Source of the DNA: Gammaproteobacteria bacterium
Lineage (GTDB): Bacteria > Pseudomonadota > Gammaproteobacteria > Arenicellales > JAOTYS01
Direction: 5' to 3'
Length of the DNA stretch: 6,166 nt
NCBI GenBank assembly: GCA_029861795.1
Contig: JAOTYS010000281.1
Coordinates: forward strand, 1 to 6,166
The position numbers and the translations under genes were made by a program. Below, piece by piece: positions 1-5,575 of the stretch (positions are counted from its first letter, which is position 1; each line of letters begins with the position of its first letter). The notes beneath the pieces were generated by a model that made no database searches, was not told the DNA's origin, and saw only the letters and a list, made by a program, of their open reading frames with translations.

Positions 1-692
1 CGCGCGCGGACTGCACCCTCCATTATGCCTTTAACCATGCCCGACCGCTCGCTCAATTCCCAGGTTTGCTCGACGGTTTGAACCGATATCTCGCGAAACC
101 CTGTGTCCCGAAGTGCCGCAGTTAGGTTTTCATTCTCACTGAACTGAAAGAAGTCTGGCCCATGCGGCAACGGCACACTAAGGTCACCGTGCGCTTTAAT
201 GGAACCATACAAAAGGCCGAACCCATTGGTAGGCTTTGGTGCTTCCCAAACGCTCGCTGCGACGCGACCTCCGGATTTAAGCACTCGACGCATCTCCAGT
301 AGCGCCTTCTGTGGCTCCGGAAGATGAATAATTCCAAAACCACAGACAATGGCATCGAAGCTATCGTCTTCGAAAGGTAATGCCTGAGCGTCACCTTCCT
401 GGAACTCAGCGAGGGGCACTTTACGGCGCGCATTTCCGACAACCTCCGCGGAGAAATCGAGACCAATTACCAGTGCGCACCGCTCCACCGCCGCCGCGGC
501 AAGCATCCCCGGTCCGGTGCAAACGTCAAGTAGACGCATGCCTTCATCAACGATGGCAGCGTCTAAAACGGCTGACGCCGACTGGCTCGTCAGCCGTGCG
601 ATATGCTGCTCATATCCGCTGCTTATTGCTTCCCAACCTTGATGTTCAAAATCAGTGAAAGCGTGCGGGTCATTTGATGTTTCGATAGCCAT
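1..692 (-). CDS. Class I SAM-dependent methyltransferase (UbiE/COQ5 or Methyltransf_11 type), 3' end cut by window edge
   Basis: Reading the minus strand from 692 gives 230 codons without a stop up to the left edge, so the C-terminus is missing. The glycine-rich SAM-binding motif I is LLDVCTGPG at residues 54-62. The acidic end of strand 2 is GLDFS at 77-81. Motif II is GDAQALPFEDDSFDAIVCG from residue 100, and the post-motif stretch EMRRVLKSGGR at 133-143 is typical of the UbiE-like Rossmann fold. These motifs show a soluble enzyme that moves a methyl group from S-adenosylmethionine; they do not identify the acceptor. The start is well fixed: a GAGGAG ribosome site lies 7 bases upstream and an in-frame TAG lies at 698-696. 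Motif I reads CTGPG where most relatives have GCGTG, a tolerated variant. The gene is transcribed away from the small gene at 1003. It could be a quinone, arsenite or small-molecule methyltransferase, and nothing here decides between these. Confidence 0.9.
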   Translation of the reverse strand, partial: MAIETSNDPHAFTDFEHQGWEAISSGYEQHIARLTSQSASAVLDAAIVDEGMRLLDVCTGPGMLAAAAVERCALVIGLDFSAEVVGNARRKVPLAEFQEGDAQALPFEDDSFDAIVCGFGIIHLPEPQKALLEMRRVLKSGGRVAASVWEAPKPTNGFGLLYGSIKAHGDLSVPLPHGPDFFQFSENENLTAALRDTGFREISVQTVEQTWELSERSGMVKGIMEGAVRA

Positions 693-699
693 TTTCTAT

Positions 700-705
700 C
701 TCCTC
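700..705 (-). promoter_or_regulatory. Ribosome binding site of the methyltransferase
   Basis: The minus strand reads GAGGAG here, 7 bases before the ATG at 692. This is a strong Shine-Dalgarno match, and with the in-frame stop just upstream it settles the start codon. Confidence 0.8.
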
Positions 706-925
706 GTGGTACATCTGTCGAAGGCGACATTCTGAGTTTGGCCATGAGAAGTAACAAGCAGAATCCAAGTCGGCATCAATCTTAACGGAAACACCCAAGG
801 GCTCAGGATACAAAAAAAGCGCGGGAGAATGCCGCTAATTTTACAGCACAACTGCCAAAAACCCATCTTAATCTGTCCGCCATCCCCCGCACGACAACGA
901 CGCGGCCTCTATTTCTTTCCCGATG

Positions 926-934
926 TGCTATAAG
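926..934 (+). promoter_or_regulatory. Possible extended -10 promoter element
   Basis: TGCTATAAG resembles an extended -10 box (TG-N-TATAAT). It would start transcription about 60 bases before the TTG start at 1003. The matching -35 position is poor, which is allowed with an extended -10, so this is only a candidate. Confidence 0.25.
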
Positions 935-952
935 GCGTAATAAGGATAGACG

Positions 953-967
953 TGTTGCAACATGTTG
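953..967. promoter_or_regulatory. Overlapping palindromes TGTTG-CAACA-TGTTG, possible operator
   Basis: Three 5-base half-sites in alternating orientation form two overlapping perfect 10-base palindromes, TGTTGCAACA (953-962) and CAACATGTTG (958-967). They lie just downstream of the candidate -10 box and 36 bases before the start of the small gene. The position suits a repressor site, but no regulator is identified and chance cannot be excluded. Confidence 0.3.
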
Positions 968-990
968 TGTGTGGCAGTTAGATCGTTGCT

Positions 991-995
991 AGGTG
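991..995 (+). promoter_or_regulatory. Ribosome binding site supporting a TTG start
   Basis: AGGTG lies 7 bases before the TTG at 1003. The frame is closed by a TAG at 979-981 and contains no ATG or GTG between that stop and 1003, so this site supports TTG as the start codon. Confidence 0.55.
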
Positions 996-1002
996 TTCAT
1001 CA

Positions 1003-1479
1003 TTGAAGCAAACATTCACACATGCTGACTTCGACCAGATCTCGTGGCACGACAACGAGATCAACGGGTTCGAGTTTCGTGTTGGGGATCCCGACAAAGA
1101 CGACTGGACCTCTGATCTCCTTCTTGACATTGACCACATCGTGGAGTGGGTACGCAAAGAAGATAAGTTCCAATTTTTGATTGCGCCGGCGACACTGGTG
1201 TTCCACGGTGTTACTGATCTACGTGTTGACATTGACTCCGGTCAGGTTGGCTATCAGGTCGCACTACCGCTCCCCTCCATCGCAGAGATCGAGCGTGAAC
1301 CTATCGCCGACCAGAAGGTGTATCTTGATCGGCCATACTATCGCTGGTACATACGATTGAACGGTACCCCGGATGGGGAGATTACGTTCGGCGCTTACGG
1401 TTTTACCCAGACGCTCCGTCGCGAACCGGTCCTATGCCAGCAACAGCGCCTGGATCGTTCGTTGCGAGGTTCTTTGTAA
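1003..1479 (+). CDS. Conserved hypothetical protein, 158 residues, TTG start
   Basis: I cannot assign a function. The 158-residue product is acidic, with no signal peptide or membrane segment, so it is probably cytoplasmic. Its layout resembles a widespread uncharacterised bacterial family that I recall but cannot name. Landmarks are an N-terminal FTHADFDQISWHDN (5-18), then LLLDIDHIVEW (39-49), a central IAPATLVFHGVTDLRV (60-75) and a C-terminal ITFGAYGFTQTLRREPVL (127-144). Alternating hydrophobic residues suggest a mostly beta fold. TTG at 1003 is chosen because an AGGTG site precedes it by 7 bases and an in-frame stop lies at 979-981. The gene stands alone: the methyltransferase upstream is divergent, and about 510 bases of repeats follow. 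The role is open. Small single-domain proteins of this kind include immunity-like and polyketide-cyclase-like families, but no motif supports either here. Confidence 0.8.
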   Translation: MKQTFTHADFDQISWHDNEINGFEFRVGDPDKDDWTSDLLLDIDHIVEWVRKEDKFQFLIAPATLVFHGVTDLRVDIDSGQVGYQVALPLPSIAEIEREPIADQKVYLDRPYYRWYIRLNGTPDGEITFGAYGFTQTLRREPVLCQQQRLDRSLRGSL

Positions 1480-1539
1480 AAAGCGTTTAAAAAGGATGCA
1501 ATATACTGGACTCGCGGTGGTACGTGTAGCTATCCAGAG

Positions 1540-1592
1540 TTTCTGGATACCCGCTGGAGCCTGCCCCCGACCCGATCGGGGGCGGATATGAC
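1540..1592 (+). repeat. Palindromic dispersed repeat, copy A (short form)
   Basis: This copy starts TTTCTGGA and ends ATGAC, like the other family members. Its core is a perfect hairpin, GCCCCCGA (1563-1570) pairing with TCGGGGGC (1576-1583) around a 5-base loop. It is about 23 bases shorter than copies B and D. It lies 84 bases after the stop of the small gene. The hairpin could help end that transcript, but no T-run follows it, so a repeat is the better reading. Confidence 0.7.
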
Positions 1593-1619
1593 ACCAATGG
1601 AACAAAGAACAATAGGAAC

Positions 1620-1660
1620 AAAGGGGACAGGTTATTTCCTGAAGCTGTGCTTCGAAAAGA
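1620..1660 (+). repeat. AAAGGGGACAGG-type repeat, copy 1
   Basis: The stretch begins AAAGGGGACAGG and contains AAGCTGTGCTTC. A weaker relative, with about 26 of 40 positions matching by eye, lies at 3340-3380. It sits between repeat copies A and B. Similar AAAGGGGACAGG tracts are common in repeat-rich proteobacterial intergenic DNA, but I cannot name this one. Confidence 0.4.
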
Positions 1661-1702
1661 CACATGGATTGGGTCCCCCCCATTACGGGTCTCTAGTCTT
1701 AA

Positions 1703-1778
1703 TTTCTGGGCACCCGGTGGAGCCAGCCCTCGATCCCCGCTTTCGCGAGGACAGACTCGGATCAGGGGCGGAAATGAC
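1703..1778 (+). repeat. Palindromic dispersed repeat, copy B (full form, 76 bases)
   Basis: This runs from TTTCTGGG to ATGAC. It has an inner hairpin, TCCCCGC (1734-1740) against GCGAGGA (1745-1751), with one mismatch around a TTTC loop. It aligns without gaps to the reverse complement of 3123-3198, with 57 of 76 bases identical by hand count. It is followed by GAGG, as is copy C. Confidence 0.75.
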
Positions 1779-1793
1779 GAGGTCAAAAGATCG

Positions 1794-1887
1794 AGGGGTC
1801 AGATCGAACCCGCGGGAGTCGCGGCAAGATGCCGCTCCTACGATGGTTTTCTTGAATAGGGTTATGATTTCAAGTGGTCTGACCCCT
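1794..1887. repeat. 94-base structure bounded by AGGGGTCAGA / TCTGACCCCT inverted repeats
   Basis: A perfect 10-base inverted repeat, AGGGGTCAGA (1794-1803) and TCTGACCCCT (1878-1887), encloses the GCGGCAAGATGCCGC repeat. The ends match the GGGGTCAGA / TCTGACCCC core of the 36-base arms at 5316-5351 and 5575-5610. The similarity continues past the right end as TTGATTC and then TTGAT. It is probably a small non-autonomous relative of the element at 5316-5610. Confidence 0.55.
1801..1854 (+). repeat. GCGGCAAGATGCCGC repeat, copy 1
   Basis: A REP-like palindrome, GCGGCA-AGA-TGCCGC (1821-1835), is extended by GGAG...CTCC with a two-base bulge. It matches 3227-3280 in 49 of 54 positions, with an identical 30-base core at 1816-1845. 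It lies in the same orientation as copy 2, so the pair flanks the MetE-like gene as direct repeats. Confidence 0.8.
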
Positions 1888-1968
1888 TGATTCTCCTTGA
1901 TGCCGCTTCCGCCATGTCCTTTCTTAATCGCAATGGTTGTGATTTCAAGCGATCCCACACCTTGATCC
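1861..1968 (+). repeat. Pair of 33-base imperfect direct repeats upstream of the MetE-like gene
   Basis: Positions 1861-1893 and 1936-1968 align without gaps with 26 of 33 bases identical. They share GATTTCAAG and CCTTGAT. The spacing is 75 bases. The second copy ends 22 bases before the ATG at 1991. The first copy contains the right end of the GGGGTCAGA structure, so the second may be an older, decayed copy of the same end. Confidence 0.5.
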
Positions 1969-1990
1969 ATGAACAAAGTCAACGCCACCC

Positions 1991-3100
1991 ATGATCGAAT
2001 CCCACACCGACGTTGTTGGTAGCCTGTTACGCCCGGCTGAGCTGCTCAAGGCTCAGCAAGACCTAGCAACCGGTCGGATCAGTCGGCCAGAATTCAAGGT
2101 TATTGAAGATCGCGCGGTGGACGCCGCCGTCGCACTGCAAGAGAGTACAGGCCTTGAAGTCCTCACGGACGGTGAGATGCGCCGCCTCTCTTTTCAGAGC
2201 CAAATGACCCAAGCCGTCGATGGCTTTGGCGAATGGGACATCAATGCCTTCCTGTGGGGGGACTGGTATGGCGACGACGCCCTCGGAGAGTGGCACAAAA
2301 GACGACCCCCCAACTTGGGGGTTGTCGAGAAGCTTACCCGCAAACGACATCTCTGCGTCGAGGAGTTTGTATATCTGCGCGCACGAACCGAACGCATCCC
2401 CAAGATCACGCTTCCAAGCCCCAGTTTGTTCGCGAACTTTTGGTCGCCCGAACGTTCTTCCGAGGCTTATCCCACTCTGGAAAGCTTCCTCACGGATGTT
2501 GTCGACATCCTAAGGGACGAAGTGGTCGAGCTTATCCGCTTGGGCGCGACCTATATTCAAGTCGATGCGCCCCATTATCCCTTGTTACTTGACCCCAACA
2601 CTCGCGCGTTTTATGAGTCCCGAGGGTGGGATCTCAATCAATGGTTAGGATTCGGCATCGAGCTGGACAACGCCCTCATGACGGACTTCTCCGAGGTTAC
2701 TTTCGGCTTTCACCTTTGCCGGGGCAATCAGGGCAGTCGCTGGTTGGTTGAAGGGGGCTACGACCTCATTGCAAAACCAATCTTTCAGAACATTCGTGCG
2801 CAGCGTTTGCTGCTCGAATATGACGACCCGCGCTCTGGTTCCTTTGAGCCACTCCGGGAGGTGCCGGACGATCGCATAGTGGTACTCGGACTGGTCACCA
2901 CCAAACGGCCACAGCTTGAATCGGCCCAAGACCTAAAGCGACGAGTGGAAGAAGCGAGCCTCTATATCGCGCTCGAGCGCCTCGCCGTCAGCCCACAGTG
3001 CGGTTTTTCCACTTCTATTGTCGGCAACAATCTCTCAATCGAAGATCAGCGACGTAAGCTCGAGGTTATGTGCGACGCAGCGCGCTCACTATGGGGTTGA
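1991..3100 (+). CDS. Cobalamin-independent methionine synthase-like protein (MetE C-terminal domain only)
   Basis: The 369-residue product belongs to the stand-alone MetE C-terminal barrel family (COG0620, Meth_synt_2 type). Members transfer a methyl group, or other groups, to a thiol held by zinc. Family marks are TDVVGSLLRP at 6-15, the conserved LEVLTDGEMRR at 55-65 and IQVDAP at 189-194. The zinc ligands are all visible: His241 and Cys243 in HLCRGN, Glu276, and Cys337 in SPQCGFST. The Glu-Cys spacing of 61 equals that of E. coli MetE (Glu665, Cys726). The His-Glu spacing is 35 instead of 24, so there is an insertion. The N-terminal folate-binding half of true MetE (about 750 residues) is absent, so the methyl donor is unknown. 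ATG at 1991 is the first start after an in-frame TGA at 1970-1972, and no clear ribosome site precedes it. No methionine or folate gene is adjacent. It is an intact cytoplasmic enzyme flanked on both sides by repeats. The family call is firm; the substrate is not known. Confidence 0.9.
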   Translation: MIESHTDVVGSLLRPAELLKAQQDLATGRISRPEFKVIEDRAVDAAVALQESTGLEVLTDGEMRRLSFQSQMTQAVDGFGEWDINAFLWGDWYGDDALGEWHKRRPPNLGVVEKLTRKRHLCVEEFVYLRARTERIPKITLPSPSLFANFWSPERSSEAYPTLESFLTDVVDILRDEVVELIRLGATYIQVDAPHYPLLLDPNTRAFYESRGWDLNQWLGFGIELDNALMTDFSEVTFGFHLCRGNQGSRWLVEGGYDLIAKPIFQNIRAQRLLLEYDDPRSGSFEPLREVPDDRIVVLGLVTTKRPQLESAQDLKRRVEEASLYIALERLAVSPQCGFSTSIVGNNLSIEDQRRKLEVMCDAARSLWG

Positions 3101-3122
3101 GACTCAAAATTGTGAGAGAGAT

Positions 3123-3198
3123 GTCATGCCTTCCCTCGCTCAGAGCCTGTCCTCGCAAAAGAGAGAATCGACGACAGGCTCCAGCGTGTGTCCAGAAA
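3123..3198 (-). repeat. Palindromic dispersed repeat, copy D (full form, reversed)
   Basis: The reverse complement aligns to copy B over exactly 76 bases with 57 matches. It holds a 12-base stem with one mismatch, AGCCTGTCCTCG (3144-3155) against CGACGACAGGCT (3169-3180), around a 13-base loop. It lies 22 bases after the stop of the MetE-like gene. The stem could slow or end transcription, but no T-run follows it. Confidence 0.7.
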
Positions 3199-3226
3199 GC
3201 AACGACGCTTTCAAGCGCTTGAAAAG

Positions 3227-3280
3227 AGATCGAGCTCGCGAGAGTCGCGGCAAGATGCCGCTCCTACGATGATTTTCTTA
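3227..3280 (+). repeat. GCGGCAAGATGCCGC repeat, copy 2
   Basis: This is the second copy of the repeat at 1801-1854, in direct orientation 1426 bases downstream. The core at 3242-3271 is identical to 1816-1845 over 30 bases. It contains the hairpin GCGGCA-AGA-TGCCGC (3247-3261). Confidence 0.8.
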
Positions 3281-3339
3281 GAAAGCAATTACCCCCATTG
3301 GCGGTAACTACCAAAGGATCAGAGCACTTGAAGGTACTA

Positions 3340-3380
3340 AAGGGAGACGGATTTGTTTTCTAAGCTATGCTTCAAACAGG
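3340..3380 (+). repeat. AAAGGGGACAGG-type repeat, copy 2 (diverged)
   Basis: This diverged relative of 1620-1660 keeps GGGAGACGG and AAGCTATGCTTC, with about 26 of 40 positions matching by eye. The region before it, 3281-3339, shows no feature that I can support. Confidence 0.3.
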
Positions 3381-3383
3381 TAG

Positions 3384-3440
3384 TTTAGCTGGATTGCCGG
3401 CTGGAGTCTCTCCTCGGTCCGATCGGGGATCGGGAATGAC
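3384..3440 (+). repeat. Palindromic dispersed repeat, copy C (short form)
   Basis: It contains CTGGATTGCCGGCTGGAG and ends GGGAATGAC followed by GAGG, as in copy B. Near its end is a small hairpin, CCGATC (3419-3424) with GATCGG (3428-3433). It stands directly before the HEAT-repeat gene, whose probable ribosome site is the GAGG that follows it. Confidence 0.6.
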
Positions 3441-3444
3441 GAGG
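3441..3444 (+). promoter_or_regulatory. Probable ribosome binding site of the HEAT-repeat gene, next to repeat copy C
   Basis: GAGG lies 11 bases before the GTG at 3456 and 20 bases before the alternative ATG at 3465, so it favours GTG. The same ATGACGAGG string ends repeat copy B at 1774-1782, so the site may have come in with the repeat. Confidence 0.4.
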
Positions 3445-3455
3445 CCAACGATCAA

Positions 3456-5312
3456 GTGACATCCATGCGCCGCCGCACTCCCATTGTCGCCATCATTCTA
3501 GCGCCTATCGCTATATGGGCCTTGCTGCAGCTGTGGCAGCATGCATTGCTTCCACTCTACGTGTCGATTTGGCGTAGCGAGAGTGTGTTACAACTTCGCC
3601 TAGCGAGTGACGATTCGAGAATACGAACACAGGCGCTGCAACAGGCCATGTCTGCACGCCCGGAAGACGAGGAGCTGATTCGGAAGATTGTTGAGATCAT
3701 GCAGGCGGACGTGGTGATGGAGGTGCGTACCAATGCGGCACATACCCTGGGTCAGATCGGTCACCGCCAGCCGTTACCGAGCGACGTGAAGCAGGCCTTG
3801 GGTGGTGTTGTGCTGACGGCGCAGGACCATGCGATGCTGTCGGCCGCGATCAGAGCGGTGGGCCAGTCCGCCGCGCAAAATGAATACCCGGACGCAGTCA
3901 TCCAACGCATTGCCGGAATTTTCAACGACGAACGGCTCGCATGGGTGTATTCCTCCGCGGCCCAGGCGCTTGGACAGATCGGTGCCGCCCAACCGTTGCC
4001 GGGAACCGTGTTCGATCTCATGAATGCTTTGTTTGAAGACACTGAAAGACCAAGTGAGAGAGAAAATCTTGCCAGGGCGTTTGCGGAGATTTCTGAAGGC
4101 CAATCACTACCCACGACGACGCTTGATGCACTCGCGGATACGCTGGAGCACGAGCCCGATTACCGCATACGGGTGCAGGCAATCTACTCGTTGGCCCATG
4201 CAGCAACCAATTATTCGCAGTCAAAGGCATTGATCACAGCGACCACGCAAGATACGCACCAAAATGTGCGCTCCGCCGCCGAGCACGGTTTGAGGATAAT
4301 TGAATCCAACAAGCTTTATGCGAATCGCGATCCGATGTCCGTGGCGCTGGATCGCTCGCTGCCGGTCGGGGACCGGGTTAAGGCTATGGGCGCGTTGAAA
4401 GTGAACAACAACGACCCAACCTGGCGCGAACAGGTTCTGTCGCTGGCAAGAGACGATGATCCCCAGGTGATGGTGGCGGCACTGGGGCTGTTCACCTATA
4501 TCGACGGATCACCCGAGGATGACTTCGACAAAGGCTCACTGATTCCTCAGCTAACTAGCGCCATGTCCCACCCAGATCCACAAGTGCGGCGTGCAGCCTA
4601 TGGAACCTTGTCCACACAGTTTATTCATAACCACCGTTACAGGCGCAGTGCCAATAAGTTCCGACCTCTACTAGAGACCGGGGCGCAGGACTCCGACGCC
4701 AAGGTAAGAGTCGTCGCGCTTGCAGCGATGTTTGGTGGCGATGCCAGCGCGGCAGAACACGATGCTATCCTGAAGCGCGGGCTCAACGATCCCGACCCGT
4801 ATGTCAGACGCCTGGTGGTCGATTGGCTGAGCTCCCCGAGAGCTAAAACAAGCGAGCGGCAAGCGTTGTTTGAGCAAGCACTGCAGGACGAGGACACATC
4901 TGTCCGCGAGGTCGCTGCGCAGGCACAACAGAAATGGCAATCGCGCAAGCGAGCATGGCCGTACGAGCTCTTGCGTCTTTGGCAATCGGGTGAGTACTCG
5001 AAGTTGGGGCTAACGGTTTTGACTGCCGTCACGGTGGCGGCGCCGGTCGTGATCGGCGGCATCTTTCTGATCTATTACGTGGCGCGTCTTTTGACTTATC
5101 TCTATCAACGACGCTGGCGCTCGATCACTGTAGTTCCGGTGATCGCTGTTTGGGCGGCGGCCAGTTATGGCATGTTCATGCTGTATTTCATGGCCGCTCA
5201 TGCCGGCCACCTAAACACGCGGGAGACAGTGCAATTAGCTGGGATTCTGTGGGGAGCGATTGTGGTTTATGCCGCCGCCGGGTGGGGCATGCATTATTTG
5301 ATACGGCGCTAG
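3456..5312 (+). CDS. Membrane-anchored HEAT-repeat protein, 618 residues
   Basis: An N-terminal hydrophobic helix (about 9-28), preceded by MRRR, acts as a signal anchor. Residues 45-495 form an alpha-helical HEAT-like solenoid, and three membrane helices follow (about 517-543, 556-580, 591-615), ending in RR. The first repeats are strikingly regular: LGQIG at 98, VGQSA at 135, LGQIG at 172, FAEIS at 209 and LAHAA at 246 are spaced exactly 37 residues apart, three of them followed by QPLP or QSLP. Later repeats carry the classic D-x-x-VR-x-x-A pattern, as in DPQVRRAA (374-381), DAKVRVVA (414-421), DPYVRRLV (447-454) and DTSVREVA (480-487). HEAT arrays are protein-binding scaffolds and no catalytic motif is visible, so a role in assembling or docking partners at the inner membrane is an inference. 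By the positive-inside rule (N-terminal arginines, RRWR at 552-555), the solenoid probably faces the periplasm, but this is uncertain. The start is GTG 3456 or ATG 3465, three residues apart. The specific function is unknown. Confidence 0.85.
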   Translation: MTSMRRRTPIVAIILAPIAIWALLQLWQHALLPLYVSIWRSESVLQLRLASDDSRIRTQALQQAMSARPEDEELIRKIVEIMQADVVMEVRTNAAHTLGQIGHRQPLPSDVKQALGGVVLTAQDHAMLSAAIRAVGQSAAQNEYPDAVIQRIAGIFNDERLAWVYSSAAQALGQIGAAQPLPGTVFDLMNALFEDTERPSERENLARAFAEISEGQSLPTTTLDALADTLEHEPDYRIRVQAIYSLAHAATNYSQSKALITATTQDTHQNVRSAAEHGLRIIESNKLYANRDPMSVALDRSLPVGDRVKAMGALKVNNNDPTWREQVLSLARDDDPQVMVAALGLFTYIDGSPEDDFDKGSLIPQLTSAMSHPDPQVRRAAYGTLSTQFIHNHRYRRSANKFRPLLETGAQDSDAKVRVVALAAMFGGDASAAEHDAILKRGLNDPDPYVRRLVVDWLSSPRAKTSERQALFEQALQDEDTSVREVAAQAQQKWQSRKRAWPYELLRLWQSGEYSKLGLTVLTAVTVAAPVVIGGIFLIYYVARLLTYLYQRRWRSITVVPVIAVWAAASYGMFMLYFMAAHAGHLNTRETVQLAGILWGAIVVYAAAGWGMHYLIRR

Positions 5313-5440
5313 CTCGAATCAATGGGGTCAGACCCACTGCTGTCCCACAAAAATGAGAATAGATTGGGTCAAAACGTTGACGGCGAAACGATTCACCCTG
5401 TGAACCGCAGTATGGACATGATCGGACATTGTTCTGTTTT

Positions 5441-5501
5441 GTCATTCCGGAAGCTTGTCCCCGTGAAAACGGGGAGCGCGTAGCGCTTATCCGGAATCCA
5501 G
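5441..5501 (-). repeat. Palindromic dispersed repeat, copy E, branched hairpin
   Basis: On the minus strand it runs from CTGGATTCCGG to CCGGAATGAC. The outer stem ATTCCGG (5444-5450) pairs with CCGGAAT (5491-5497). Inside are a perfect 7-base stem with a GAAA loop (TCCCCGT 5458-5464, ACGGGGA 5469-5475) and a small GCGC-GTA-GCGC hairpin (5476-5486). Folded, the single strand would look like a small cloverleaf. Confidence 0.75.
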
Positions 5502-5521
5502 GCATTTCAATGATTGACTGA

Positions 5522-5560
5522 CTGGATGCCGGATAACGCCTACGGCGTTTCCGGCATGAC
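5522..5560 (+). repeat. Palindromic dispersed repeat, copy F, opposed to copy E
   Basis: It runs from CTGGATGCCGG to CCGGCATGAC. The stem is ATGCCGG/CCGGCAT (5526-5532, 5551-5557) continued by AACGCC/GGCGTT (5535-5540, 5544-5549) around a TAC loop. With copy E it forms an inverted pair about 20 bases apart, the layout of a REPIN. Confidence 0.75.
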
Positions 5561-5575
5561 ATGACGGTAGTGAGT

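Larger units (their letters stand above)
693..1002. other. Divergent intergenic spacer of 310 bases, no gene
   Basis: This spacer separates the divergently transcribed methyltransferase and the small gene at 1003. No convincing coding frame is visible. It holds an A7 run at 812-818, a possible extended -10 site near 926-934 and overlapping palindromes at 953-967. I found no strong -35/-10 pair for the minus-strand gene. It lacks the palindromic repeats that fill the other intergenic regions of this window. Confidence 0.6.

Noticed and set aside
122..658. Open frames within the methyltransferase gene on other frames
   Set aside because: The true frame on the minus strand runs unbroken for 230 codons and carries every SAM-binding motif. 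The others are shadows.
812..835. Possible minus-strand terminator (short GCGG/CCGC stem followed by T7)
   Set aside because: The stem is only 4 base pairs, and no gene on the minus strand ends just upstream of it.
1588..1988. Overlapping open frames of about 100 codons on both strands in the repeat region before the MetE-like gene
   Set aside because: Their translations are low-complexity products of the palindromic repeats (for example SRKRGSR). No start signals or protein-family features are present.
3144..3180. Rho-independent terminator of the MetE-like gene
   Set aside because: The 12-base stem is real but has a 13-base loop and no T-run. It is explained as the inner hairpin of repeat copy D.
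3018..3272. Plus-strand open frame overlapping the end of the MetE-like gene
   Set aside because: It shares its first third with the MetE-like gene in another frame and then reads through repeats D and G2. There is no ribosome site or recognisable domain.
1540..3440. CRISPR array
   Set aside because: The repeats are few, irregularly spaced, in both orientations and diverged, with no uniform spacers and no cas genes.
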